Assembly (NCBI RefSeq): GCF_000226975.2
Contig: NZ_CP019285.1
Coordinates: forward strand, 2,294,001-2,358,000
Length of the DNA: 64,000 nt
Direction: 5' to 3'
Source: Halobiforma lacisalsi AJ5
GTDB taxonomy: Archaea; Halobacteriota; Halobacteria; Halobacteriales; Natrialbaceae
Shown: piece after piece, positions 9,868 through 18,506 of the stretch
How the letters are laid out: every line of letters starts with the position of its first letter
How positions within the stretch are numbered: the first letter of the stretch is position 1
Notes under the pieces: model-generated
Seen by the model: the letters and a program-made list of their open reading frames with translations, nothing else
The model's database searches: none
Told to the model about the DNA's origin: nothing
Position numbers and translations under genes: made by a program

Positions 9868-10728
9868 TCAGTGTCCGTCGTGGCCGCCCGCCCCCTCGAG
9901 TCCGGTCCCGGCCGCCTCGATTCCGTCGTAGAACGGCAGTTGTGGGTGCGGAACGTGGATGCCCAGCGCCATCAGTCCGTGAGCGAACAGGACGTAGCCG
10001 AGGGCGACGAACGCCACGCCGAGCAGTCGGTGGACGCGCCGGCGGTGTGCGACGTCGACCGCGTCGATGACGGTCCCGTAGGCGAACACCGCCGGCACCG
10101 TCCCGAGCCCCAGCGCGGCCAGCGCGAGCGCGCCACCGACCGTCGAGCCGGTCGCAAAGGCATAGAGGAACGCGGGGTACAGCACCGGACAGGGGAGCAG
10201 CCCGTGCATCGCCCCCAGGCCGACGATCCCGGGTCCGTTCGCGAGCCGTTCGACGCGAGCCGTGAGCCAGCCGGTCACGCGCTCGAGGCCAGGTACCTGG
10301 ATGCCGCCGGTCGTCCGACCCAGCAGGTAGTAGACGCCGGTCGCGATCACGAACGCACCGACGACGAGGCCAATGGCGCCCCGCGCGAGGTCGACGATCG
10401 AGGTGAGTTCGGCCGTCGTCAGGTAGACGAGGCTCCCGAGCGTTCCGAAGAGCGCGCCAAGCAGCGTGTAACTCGCGGTCCGGCCGAGGTTGAACAGGGC
10501 GTGCTGTCGGACCTCGTAAGTCGTGAGGTGGCCGGCCCGGCCGCGGTTCGAGGCCGCCCCGGCCCCCGTCCCTCGACCGGCACCGTCGGCCCGCGCCGAC
10601 CCGCCGTCCATGTGGCTTGCATACACGGTCACGAGCGGGCCACACATGCCGATACAGTGTGCGCCGGCCAGTAGCCCGATGACGAAAAACAGCGCCACGT
10701 CGATGCCGAGGAAGGTGAGTGGGTCCAT
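9868..10728 (-). CDS. TauE/SafE-like membrane protein (DsbD_2/UreH type), copper ATPase partner
   Basis: 286 residues with six or seven helices. The first helix carries LLAGAHCIGMCGPL, the Cys-containing signature of the SafE/UreH-like branch (PF13386), and a second LGAMHGLLPCPVLYPAF repeat lies near the middle, so the fold is a tandem pair. Such proteins sit beside CcoI-type copper ATPases in many bacteria and are linked to oxidase copper assembly. Here it is the first gene of a two-gene unit with the ATPase. A Gly/Arg-rich loop of about 40 residues (residues 42-80) follows helix 1. The actual substrate is not known. Confidence 0.8.
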   Translation of the reverse strand: MDPLTFLGIDVALFFVIGLLAGAHCIGMCGPLVTVYASHMDGGSARADGAGRGTGAGAASNRGRAGHLTTYEVRQHALFNLGRTASYTLLGALFGTLGSLVYLTTAELTSIVDLARGAIGLVVGAFVIATGVYYLLGRTTGGIQVPGLERVTGWLTARVERLANGPGIVGLGAMHGLLPCPVLYPAFLYAFATGSTVGGALALAALGLGTVPAVFAYGTVIDAVDVAHRRRVHRLLGVAFVALGYVLFAHGLMALGIHVPHPQLPFYDGIEAAGTGLEGAGGHDGH

Positions 10729-10830
10729 GCGTGATCGACCTCGAGAGGGTCTGGCTCCGAGTCCGTTCGGATTCTGAATCTGAATCCGTCCGATTTCGAT
10801 ACCGGTTCCGACTCCGGTCGGCTCCGTACC

Positions 10831-10878
10831 CGGTCTCGGTTCCGGTTCCGATCTCGATCTCGGTCTCGGTCTCGGTCG
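10831..10878. repeat. Degenerate hexamer tract (GGTTCC / GATCTC / GGTCTC)
   Basis: A run of six-base units, GGTTCC, GATCTC and GGTCTC, fills much of the leader of the TauE/SafE-copper ATPase operon. The 10729-11069 stretch otherwise holds no gene I can support: the short open frames there read Arg/Asp or Ser repeats and look like products of the tract itself. Confidence 0.6.
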
Positions 10879-11168
10879 TTATCAGTTGCCCTTTCCACCG
10901 GAAGGGGTAATGGGTTTCGCATCGCTCGAGTCCGGGATCGGGGGGTTCGAGAGCTCCGGACCCCCAGTCACGGCTTCGAGGGGAGACACCGAACGAGAGT
11001 CTCGAGAGAGAGAGAGAAAAACGGGAGAAACACCGAACAGGACGACCGAACCGCGAGCTCCGTTACAGGTTGAACAGGCGCAATGCCACGGCCTTTAGGC
11101 CGTGGATACGCGCCGTCACTTAGTGACGCAACCCACCGACGATAGCACAGTCAGATATTCCAACAGAC

Positions 11169-11176
11169 ATTTAAGA
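11169..11176 (+). promoter_or_regulatory. TATA-like element of tnpB
   Basis: ATTTAAGA lies 23-30 bases before the tnpB ATG at 11199, the spacing expected of a leaderless archaeal transcript. No ribosome-binding site is visible between it and the start. Confidence 0.5.
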
Positions 11177-11198
11177 AATCTCACCAATTACATTTGTA

Positions 11199-12248
<1,050 letters not shown>

Positions 12249-12490
12249 CACTTCGGGTGAGGCGAACCGTGCTACCTCGCTGGTTGAACAGCCAGCCGTC
12301 TTTGACGCCTGTAGTTGACAGGGAGGAAGGCCCCATTGACAGGGCTGTACGCGCTGCAAAGCACGTCCTTGGTCACAACTGGACGGCGACCGTTGACGGG
12401 TCACGCGAAAGCGTACTTGAACCCCAAGGAAACGCGCAACCTGAATATCCACTTCGTGGATTCCCGCGTCTTTAGGCGCGGGAGGATGTC
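12249..12490 (+). ncRNA. Candidate omega (reRNA) scaffold at the right end of the tnpB element
   Basis: The 240 bases between the tnpB stop and the right end hold no protein frame but several hairpins, the last two at 12447-12461 and 12463-12482. By analogy with IS200/IS605 systems the guide RNA starts within or after the tnpB 3' end, runs through the right end, and takes its roughly 16-base guide from the flank beginning near 12491. In this element the guide would read antisense into the 3' end of mvaS. The 5' limit is arbitrary. Confidence 0.6.
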
Positions 12491-13826
12491 AATCGACGTA
12501 TCGATACTTCCGTTCGCCCATTCGACCCCAGCCGTCGAAGACGAACTCCGACTCGGGCGTCGTGAACTCCTCGACGTCGGAGTCGACGTCGTGGTTGTGG
12601 GCGTCGTGGATCTCCTCGTAATCCGCCCACTCGAGGTCGTACCGTTCCTCGAGCTGTTCGTCGACGTTCAGGGCCTCGATCTCGTCTTCCCAGCCGCTCT
12701 GGACCGTCTCCGCGTGGATCTCCGCCTGCGCGCCGCTCCCGTAGGAGCCGACCAGCAGCGTCTCGCCGGTCATGTCACGGCCGTCCTCGAGTGCCTGCTT
12801 GAGGGCGCTGATGCGGGCGACGTGGACGGAGCCGGTGTACCAGTTCCCGACGTTCCGGGAGATCGACAGCGTCGGATCGATCGTGGCGTCGTACCACTCC
12901 TGGTAGCGGTCGGTCTCCTTGAGCGAGTCCATGTAGTCCCGCAGTGCGTCGTGGTACGCCTCGTCGTCGTCGAACGCCTCGGGACGGGGTTGGCGACCGA
13001 TCTCGTCGGCGAGTTCGTCCTCGATGCTCGTGTCACGGATGACGTGTCGATAGGCGAGCAACGCGGCCTTCCGGACCATTCCGGGGAACGGCGTGTGGAA
13101 CGGCGCGTACGCGAAGTCGTCCGGGTGGACGTCGCCCGCAACCTGTTCGTAGTCCTCGAGCGCCTCGCGCATGCGTGCGAGGTACACCTGCACCGAACGC
13201 TTGCCGTCCACCGAGGGGAACTGCTGGTTGGGCTTGAGGAAGTCGGTCTCGTCGGCGGAGCCGTACCCCTGCTCGGCGGAGAGCTCGACCAGGTCCGGAT
13301 CCTCGTCGATGTACATCGCGACGGCTCCGGCACCCTGGGTCGCCTCGCCCGCGTCGCCGCGGGCGTACAGGGCCGTGTCGGTGGCGATCACCAGGGCACC
13401 GCGGCCCCGGTTCCGGCCGGCCTTGATCCAGTTGTACGCGTCGTCCAAGCTCTGGGTCCCCGCGATACAGGCGAACTTCCGCTCGCCCTTGTTCGCGTGA
13501 TGGAAGTCACCCTCGAAGACCTGCTCGAGGCAGCCAGCGACGTACGTCGAAACCGGCTTCGAGTTGTCGAAGGCGCTCTCGGTCGCGACGTCGATGCGGC
13601 CGATATCGTCGGGCTCGAGGCCCTTCCGTTCCATCAGCCGGTGGGCGGCGTTCGCGCCCATCGTGACGATGTCCTCGTAGCTATCGGGGAAGGAACTGGC
13701 GTGGAGGCCGAGACCTTTCGTGTACTTTTCGGGGTCTTCGCCCTTCTGCGGGGCGAACGTGCCGGGCAGGTCGAGTTTGAGATTCCCGGTCCAGATCTCG
13801 ATGGCGTCGATACCGACTGCGGTCAT
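12489..13826 (-). CDS. mvaS: Hydroxymethylglutaryl-CoA synthase
   Basis: 445 residues from ATG 13826. It condenses acetyl-CoA with acetoacetyl-CoA to HMG-CoA, the committed entry to the mevalonate pathway for archaeal lipids. The catalytic Cys is C120 in ACIAGTQS, the general base Glu is E83 in ATESAFDN, and the His is in PFHTPFPGMVRKA. An upstream in-frame extension to 13955 is rejected, since homology starts at MTAVGIDAIE. The protein ends GERKYRYVD, and its TGA overlaps the right boundary of the tnpB element, so the transposon lies at most a few bases past the last codon. The length looks normal. Confidence 0.95.
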   Translation of the reverse strand: MTAVGIDAIEIWTGNLKLDLPGTFAPQKGEDPEKYTKGLGLHASSFPDSYEDIVTMGANAAHRLMERKGLEPDDIGRIDVATESAFDNSKPVSTYVAGCLEQVFEGDFHHANKGERKFACIAGTQSLDDAYNWIKAGRNRGRGALVIATDTALYARGDAGEATQGAGAVAMYIDEDPDLVELSAEQGYGSADETDFLKPNQQFPSVDGKRSVQVYLARMREALEDYEQVAGDVHPDDFAYAPFHTPFPGMVRKAALLAYRHVIRDTSIEDELADEIGRQPRPEAFDDDEAYHDALRDYMDSLKETDRYQEWYDATIDPTLSISRNVGNWYTGSVHVARISALKQALEDGRDMTGETLLVGSYGSGAQAEIHAETVQSGWEDEIEALNVDEQLEERYDLEWADYEEIHDAHNHDVDSDVEEFTTPESEFVFDGWGRMGERKYRYVD

Positions 13827-13977
13827 ACCTGAATTATGTTGGAGGAGATATATGGTATTGTCGTTCGAAGTTTCGACGGTTGTCGTACCTCTGGTACCGG
13901 TCGCTACGCTAATCCATGAGAGTTTTTCGGAAAGGCGTGGTGTGGAGAGTATCAATTCCTGCCGTGGTACTGTCCCG

Positions 13978-16248
13978 TCAGTCGCACTGCTCGAGTTCCT
14001 CCCAGTCGTCTAATGTGACGGTTTCACCGATATCGATATCGGTCTCGAGGCATCGATTTCCGGCTGTAGAGCGGATCGTCGCCTCAGCCGTGACGGGATC
14101 GGTCTGTGGATCGAACTCCGCGCTAACCTCACCGGTCGTGTCGTCGCTCGTGACTGAGTCCACCTCAGTTCCGTCCCCATCAGAGACGACGAATTCGACT
14201 TCTTCGAACGTCTCCAATTCCGCAATCTCGTAGTTGAATTCGACGGAATTGGTAAAGGTGACAAAGAACCAATTATCGTTCGCCGTTGCCTCAAGCGTTG
14301 CGAAATCGGGGACATCCGACTCAATAACATCGAACGAGTCACTCGCCGCTCTGCCTGTTTCGTCTATGTATCCGACGGTATACGAGTCGAATTCGATTCT
14401 CTCTTCGATACTAATTGCAATCGTCAATGTGTCTTCGTTCGGATTCCCTTGTGGTGTAAATGTAATCGACCCATCTTGGTATTCAAGAGTATCAATATCT
14501 TGCTCCTCTAACTCGTATATCTCGAGCTCATCGCCATATTCAACCCCATTTTCGGCATCTGAGATATCAATAGTTACTGTGTCAGCGTTACCAAGATTGT
14601 TGGCAGTGAAAGTAAACTCTTGAACATCGTCAGCAGGTTCTATATCCGTTACCCCGAAGGATGGATCACCGACATCGTCTTCTATGGTTATATCCAGAAC
14701 TTCGGAATCGTCGTCGCTCGAGACGACAGCGTCGATATTTTCGCCAGCGTCACCCGATTCTGTCTGCCACTGGAGCGTGAGATCCTCTTCATTATTCGCG
14801 TCAATTTCAATATCTTCAGCAACGTCTTCCTGTTCACCATCGATTTCGAGGACGATATCCTGCGTTCCGTCTTCGTCCCCGACGTTCGAAACGGTAGCAT
14901 CCACCTCGAAAGTCTCACCGCTATTTATTGGGCTGTTGGTATCAGTTATCTCAACCTGAAATCTGGCTGGATCATCATCACCGTCGTCTTCTTCAACGGT
15001 GAAGGTTTTCATCAGTCCGTCAGCACTTTCGTTTGTCCAGACACCGCGTGTGTCCTGGGCGCGGACGCTTACATTGTACTCACCCGGGTCAAGATTTTCG
15101 GTTTCAATCGTTCCCTCCGCTTCTTCCACTCGTTCGCTGAACTCGTTACCCGTTGCCGGTTCCAGATCTTCGCCATCACCTAACTCCGGATCGTCTTTTT
15201 CGATTATCCACTCAGCGTCGACGATAGGTGTACCACCGCGCTGCTCGTGGGTCGTTCCCAGGTTCGAAAACGCTGCGTCGATTTCGACATTATCTCCTTG
15301 GGTTACCGAATCGGGATCAAGTTCGAGTTCGGTTACTCTGGGACCGGGAAGCACCGTCCCGTTCCCATCTCCTGGTGTTTCTCCCGTCTCTTTCGTGATA
15401 TCAAAATCACCACAGCGGTCACCGGTACCGTCGACGACGACACACGCCATCCGGAGTTCGTACTTCTCGTCTTCATCAAGTTCGATGCTCAAAGTCCCCC
15501 TCTCCTCCGAGTAGTCACCAATCGTCACGTTCGACTCGTCGATGCTCTTGTTCCACGCATCCGGCGTTTGCGTCGGAATCTCGATCTCCTCATCACCGTT
15601 TGACTCGATCATTATCGGATCGGTCGGCCCACTCTCCAGTCTTACGTCTACGCTGACGGCACTGCTCGAGGATGTAGACAGATCACCGTCGACCTGTATG
15701 ATAGTCAGGTCAGTGCCGTCGACGACGGGTTGGGACGTGAGGCCGACACCGGTGCCATCGAATTCGTTGAAGGCGAACCCATGCTCGATCCGCGTCACGG
15801 GCGGTTGAGTGTACTCGTTATAGCTCGGTTCGTACAGAATCGTCCTCGTCTCGTGATCTTCGTCGATCAGGTCGCCTGGGTTTCCGTCGTACGAGCCTAC
15901 GATATCGTCGTCCCCAATGTTCTCAAAACTGATCGATCCGGTCTTTGAAGTCCCGAGTGTCCCACTCGGATTCGACGGGTTCATCGTGAACGTGCGAGTC
16001 GGATACCGCGTCCCCAGTGTCACCGCGCTCGAGTGAAACCCGTTCTCGCGTTCGGCGGTGTTGACAAGCCCGTTTCGCAGTTCCTGTAACTCGTTTTGGA
16101 TCTGCTGGTTGTGATCGTACTCTACCTGCTGGTTTTCCGCGGGAACGACGTTCAACTGATACATCGCGAGCGCGGTCATGAGGATCGCGAGCAGTAGTAC
16201 TGCCCCAATCTGGACCGTGACGGCCCGGTCGTCCCCCCGACGCATCAT
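13978..16248 (-). CDS. Large cell-surface protein with pilin-like N-terminus and CARDB-type domains
   Basis: 756 residues. The N-terminus has a short basic segment with charged residues, then RAVTVQIGAVLLLAILMTAL, like the hydrophobic core of haloarchaeal type IV pilins and pseudopilins, then a mostly extracellular chain. Repeated beta-rich modules follow; those near residues 300-400 and 435-510 (for example SGETFEVDATVSNVGDEDGTQ) resemble CARDB, a domain of surface adhesins. Many Asn-X-Ser/Thr sites could be N-glycosylated. The half coding for the C-terminal domains is clearly AT-richer than its neighbours, suggesting transfer or fast evolution. Only the domain types are recognised; adhesion or a pilus-tip role is inference. 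The second Met (16245) could be the start. Confidence 0.7.
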   Translation of the reverse strand: MMRRGDDRAVTVQIGAVLLLAILMTALAMYQLNVVPAENQQVEYDHNQQIQNELQELRNGLVNTAERENGFHSSAVTLGTRYPTRTFTMNPSNPSGTLGTSKTGSISFENIGDDDIVGSYDGNPGDLIDEDHETRTILYEPSYNEYTQPPVTRIEHGFAFNEFDGTGVGLTSQPVVDGTDLTIIQVDGDLSTSSSSAVSVDVRLESGPTDPIMIESNGDEEIEIPTQTPDAWNKSIDESNVTIGDYSEERGTLSIELDEDEKYELRMACVVVDGTGDRCGDFDITKETGETPGDGNGTVLPGPRVTELELDPDSVTQGDNVEIDAAFSNLGTTHEQRGGTPIVDAEWIIEKDDPELGDGEDLEPATGNEFSERVEEAEGTIETENLDPGEYNVSVRAQDTRGVWTNESADGLMKTFTVEEDDGDDDPARFQVEITDTNSPINSGETFEVDATVSNVGDEDGTQDIVLEIDGEQEDVAEDIEIDANNEEDLTLQWQTESGDAGENIDAVVSSDDDSEVLDITIEDDVGDPSFGVTDIEPADDVQEFTFTANNLGNADTVTIDISDAENGVEYGDELEIYELEEQDIDTLEYQDGSITFTPQGNPNEDTLTIAISIEERIEFDSYTVGYIDETGRAASDSFDVIESDVPDFATLEATANDNWFFVTFTNSVEFNYEIAELETFEEVEFVVSDGDGTEVDSVTSDDTTGEVSAEFDPQTDPVTAEATIRSTAGNRCLETDIDIGETVTLDDWEELEQCD

Positions 16249-16267
16249 GCGAGAAGATAGTCGTAAC

Positions 16268-16276
16268 TACGTAAAC
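16268..16276 (-). promoter_or_regulatory. TATA-like element of the surface protein gene
   Basis: On the minus strand TTTACGTAG lies about 20-28 bases upstream of ATG 16248, consistent with a leaderless start. Confidence 0.4.
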
Positions 16277-16350
16277 GCTTGTTGGCTCGAGTTCGACGGG
16301 AAGGAGAATCGACACCGATCGAAACCGCCGAATCCGAGAGAAACAGGCCG

Positions 16351-16932
16351 TTATTCGTCTTCTTCTTCGACCACTTCCGGATCGCTCATCGCGCTCTGGA
16401 GCGAGTCCAGCCCGTTGATCCACTCCGTGACGAGGCCGTACTCGAGGTCTTCGGCCATCTCCATGTCGAGTTCCTCGCCGTCGATGATGAGCGTCCCTGC
16501 CTGCGCGGCGAAGCCGAGCGCGGCGTCGAGATCCTCTTCCGCCTCAGCGTCGGCGGCGGCGCTCAGGTATTCCCCGACCGTGCCCTCGTCGGCGGGGCCG
16601 TTCGCGACGTACTCCTCGGCGGCGAAGAAGACGCAGACGAGACTCGTCTGGACGCCGTCGACGAGAATGAGCTTCTCCTCGTCCTCGATGTCGATCTCGT
16701 CGAGGACGATCTCGCGGACGTCGTCGATCTCCTCGAGCGCTTCCTCCTGATCGAGTTCCCCGTCGTCGTACGCGGCGACGATCTTCGCGATCGCGATCGC
16801 GGTGTCGTCCTGCAGGTTCAGCAGGAGTCGGGCCGAGTCTTCGTCCTCCGGATCGATGTCTTCGTCTTTGATGCGGTCGATCCAGTTCTGCCAGCGTTCC
16901 TCCGAGTAGAACTCGGTCGGGGGATTGCTCAT
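16351..16932 (-). CDS. DUF2150 family protein
   Basis: 193 residues, very acidic. The start SNPPTEFYSEERWQNWIDRI and the LLLNLQDDTAIAIAKIVAAY block match the archaeal DUF2150 family as I recall it. There is no signal peptide or membrane helix, so it is a soluble cytoplasmic protein, mainly alpha-helical by composition. No catalytic motif can be pointed to and no function is known. It is preceded on its own strand by an 11-base tandem repeat and is followed, 100 bases on, by the surface protein gene on the same strand; nothing links the two functionally. Confidence 0.8.
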   Translation of the reverse strand: MSNPPTEFYSEERWQNWIDRIKDEDIDPEDEDSARLLLNLQDDTAIAIAKIVAAYDDGELDQEEALEEIDDVREIVLDEIDIEDEEKLILVDGVQTSLVCVFFAAEEYVANGPADEGTVGEYLSAAADAEAEEDLDAALGFAAQAGTLIIDGEELDMEMAEDLEYGLVTEWINGLDSLQSAMSDPEVVEEEDE

Positions 16933-17041
16933 ACAGACACCTACACCGGCCGCTTGAAATGCCTTTCTCTACATCGGGCGCTCGCGGTGACTATCACGGT
17001 TCACAATGGATTCGCCGTCGTGCGATTCCCGATTCGTCGTT

Positions 17042-17096
17042 GCTTCGGTGCCGCTTCGGTGCCGCTTCGGTGCCGCTTCGGTGCCGCTTCGGTGCC
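17042..17096. repeat. 11-bp tandem repeat GCTTCGGTGCC x5
   Basis: Five perfect head-to-tail copies of GCTTCGGTGCC, 55 bases, lie between the TatD-like gene and the DUF2150 gene, both on the minus strand. The unit is not a multiple of three, and the surrounding 258-base gap shows no convincing gene, so the array is probably non-coding. Each unit equals about one helical turn. Confidence 0.9.
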
Positions 17097-17190
17097 GGTC
17101 AGTTGTCCCTTCGCAGTCGACTCGCGAACGACTCCAGGCCAGTTCCGACCGAGTCGGCAACGAAAAACACCCAGCAGACGTCTCCGTGGA

Positions 17191-18033
17191 CTACTCGAGC
17201 GTCGCCTCGGTATCGATCCCATAGACGCGTGCGGGCGTCTCGACGTGGGCGTTCCGGACGGCCGCGTCGTGTCCCTCCTCGAGCAGCCACCGGACCCGTC
17301 GAGGAACGGTCTTCGGGCCCAGGACGGCCCCCGGTCGGTCGGGATCGTCCACGTAGTCGGTCTCCATCAGGAACGGCTCGCTGCGCTCGGCCGCCCGCTC
17401 GAGGCGCTCCTTGTCGCTCATGACGCTCGGGGTCGGGCCCTCGAGTCGGCCGGCGGCGTAGTGTTTGACGACCCGTTGGCGCTCCATCCCGGCCTCCTCC
17501 GCCCACTCGGCGACCTCGGTGAGGTCCTCGCTGGCCTCCGTATGCAGTTGTACCGCACAGCCCAGGTCGCCACCGTGTTCGAACGCGTGGCGCATGACGG
17601 CGTTGGACGCTTCCCAGACGGCGTCGTCGACGTCGTAGTGAGGCCGGCCGGACTTCAGCGCCAGTGCCTCGCCGTCGGCGACGTACTCCGCCGCGACGTC
17701 GATCCCGGCGTGCATGATCTCGCGGGCCTCGTCCGGGCTGTACCCACGCTCGTCGACCAGCCGCGAGATCAGCCCCGGGTGCACGCCGAGGACGGGCCAG
17801 GCTCGTCCCTCGAGGACCTCCGAGGCCTCCTCGACGATATCGATCGTCCGCTCGAAGACCGGTCGGAAGTCCTCGCCCGCGTCGGCCTCCACGCCGAGGT
17901 GCCAGGACGGTTTGTTGACCACGAGCAGGTGAGTCCCGCCGAGCCGGGCGAAGTCCTCGACGGCGTCGATCCCGCGGTGGTTGTCCGGATCGAGGTGGAG
18001 GTGGTTGTCCAGGACCGGGGTCTCGTCGATCAT
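17191..18033 (-). CDS. TatD-related metal-dependent hydrolase
   Basis: 280 residues from ATG 18033, the start that places the metal motif NHLHLDPD at residues 8-15. Other amidohydrolase-type ligands are VLGVHPGLI, a central His in AVQLHTEA, VVKHYA and the late Asp in METDYVDDP. This is the archaeal branch of predicted TIM-barrel hydrolases related to TatD (COG1099-like). Relatives are DNases or deacylases; the substrate here is unknown. Upstream in-frame residues (MWRRRRNGGFSARR) lack homology and were excluded. It is a single gene, divergent from the Hsp20-like/Cdc48 operon. Confidence 0.8.
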   Translation of the reverse strand: MIDETPVLDNHLHLDPDNHRGIDAVEDFARLGGTHLLVVNKPSWHLGVEADAGEDFRPVFERTIDIVEEASEVLEGRAWPVLGVHPGLISRLVDERGYSPDEAREIMHAGIDVAAEYVADGEALALKSGRPHYDVDDAVWEASNAVMRHAFEHGGDLGCAVQLHTEASEDLTEVAEWAEEAGMERQRVVKHYAAGRLEGPTPSVMSDKERLERAAERSEPFLMETDYVDDPDRPGAVLGPKTVPRRVRWLLEEGHDAAVRNAHVETPARVYGIDTEATLE

Positions 18034-18218
18034 GTCCGTCGGTGGGAGGCGGCGAGCCGAAAAGCCACCGTTTCGCCGTCGACGCCACACGCCGAGGTGC
18101 TTCGACGTTCGGATCGCCTGGATCGACGGACGGCAGGGTAGCCCAACAGGCGATGTGAACTACGAACAGCGGACTATTCCGATACCCCTTCGCCGTACGG
18201 GGGTTTGTTGGAACAAGA

Positions 18219-18228
18219 TTTATATATT
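18219..18228 (+). promoter_or_regulatory. Strong TATA box of the Hsp20-like/cdc48 operon
   Basis: TTTATATATT lies about 30-39 bases upstream of ATG 18258 in an AT-rich island. It is the best TATA match in the window and predicts a leader of only about 8-10 bases. Confidence 0.7.
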
Positions 18229-18257
18229 AGAAGTACTTACGTTGAGTTAGTATCAAC

Positions 18258-18506
18258 ATGAATCTCGAACAATTCACCGGGAGTGACGGGCAACCGGCCC
18301 GCCGGTACGAGTACGACGACGGCGTGGTCTTCGCCGTCGACTTCGGCCCCGAATTCGGGGATGCGGCGATCGATCTCGTCGACGACACCGTCATCGTCGT
18401 CGTCGAGGAAGAGCAGTACGAATTCGAGCTTCCCGACGGTGCAGACGACGCGCATACGTTTATCAAAAACGGCGTGCTCACTGTCGAACTGGAGGGCGAG
18501 CTATGA
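18258..18506 (+). CDS. Hsp20-like small protein (DUF7127-type)
   Basis: 82 acidic residues forming a compact predicted beta sandwich: [35 protein letters not shown] and [15 protein letters not shown]. The strand order and the ending NGVLTVEL resemble the alpha-crystallin/Hsp20 fold, where that phrase is a hallmark. Haloarchaea carry this small gene in front of the Cdc48 gene, and its stop overlaps the next start by four bases, so the two products are probably made together. A substrate or adaptor role for the unfoldase is inference. No N-terminal arm or C-terminal IXI motif is present, unlike classic small heat-shock proteins. Confidence 0.72.
   Translation: MNLEQFTGSDGQPARRYEYDDGVVFAVDFGPEFGDAAIDLVDDTVIVVVEEEQYEFELPDGADDAHTFIKNGVLTVELEGEL

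Noticed and set aside
10886..11098. Short plus-strand frame upstream of the tnpB element
   Set aside because: It crosses the transposon boundary and codes for Arg/Glu repeats; no homology or promoter.
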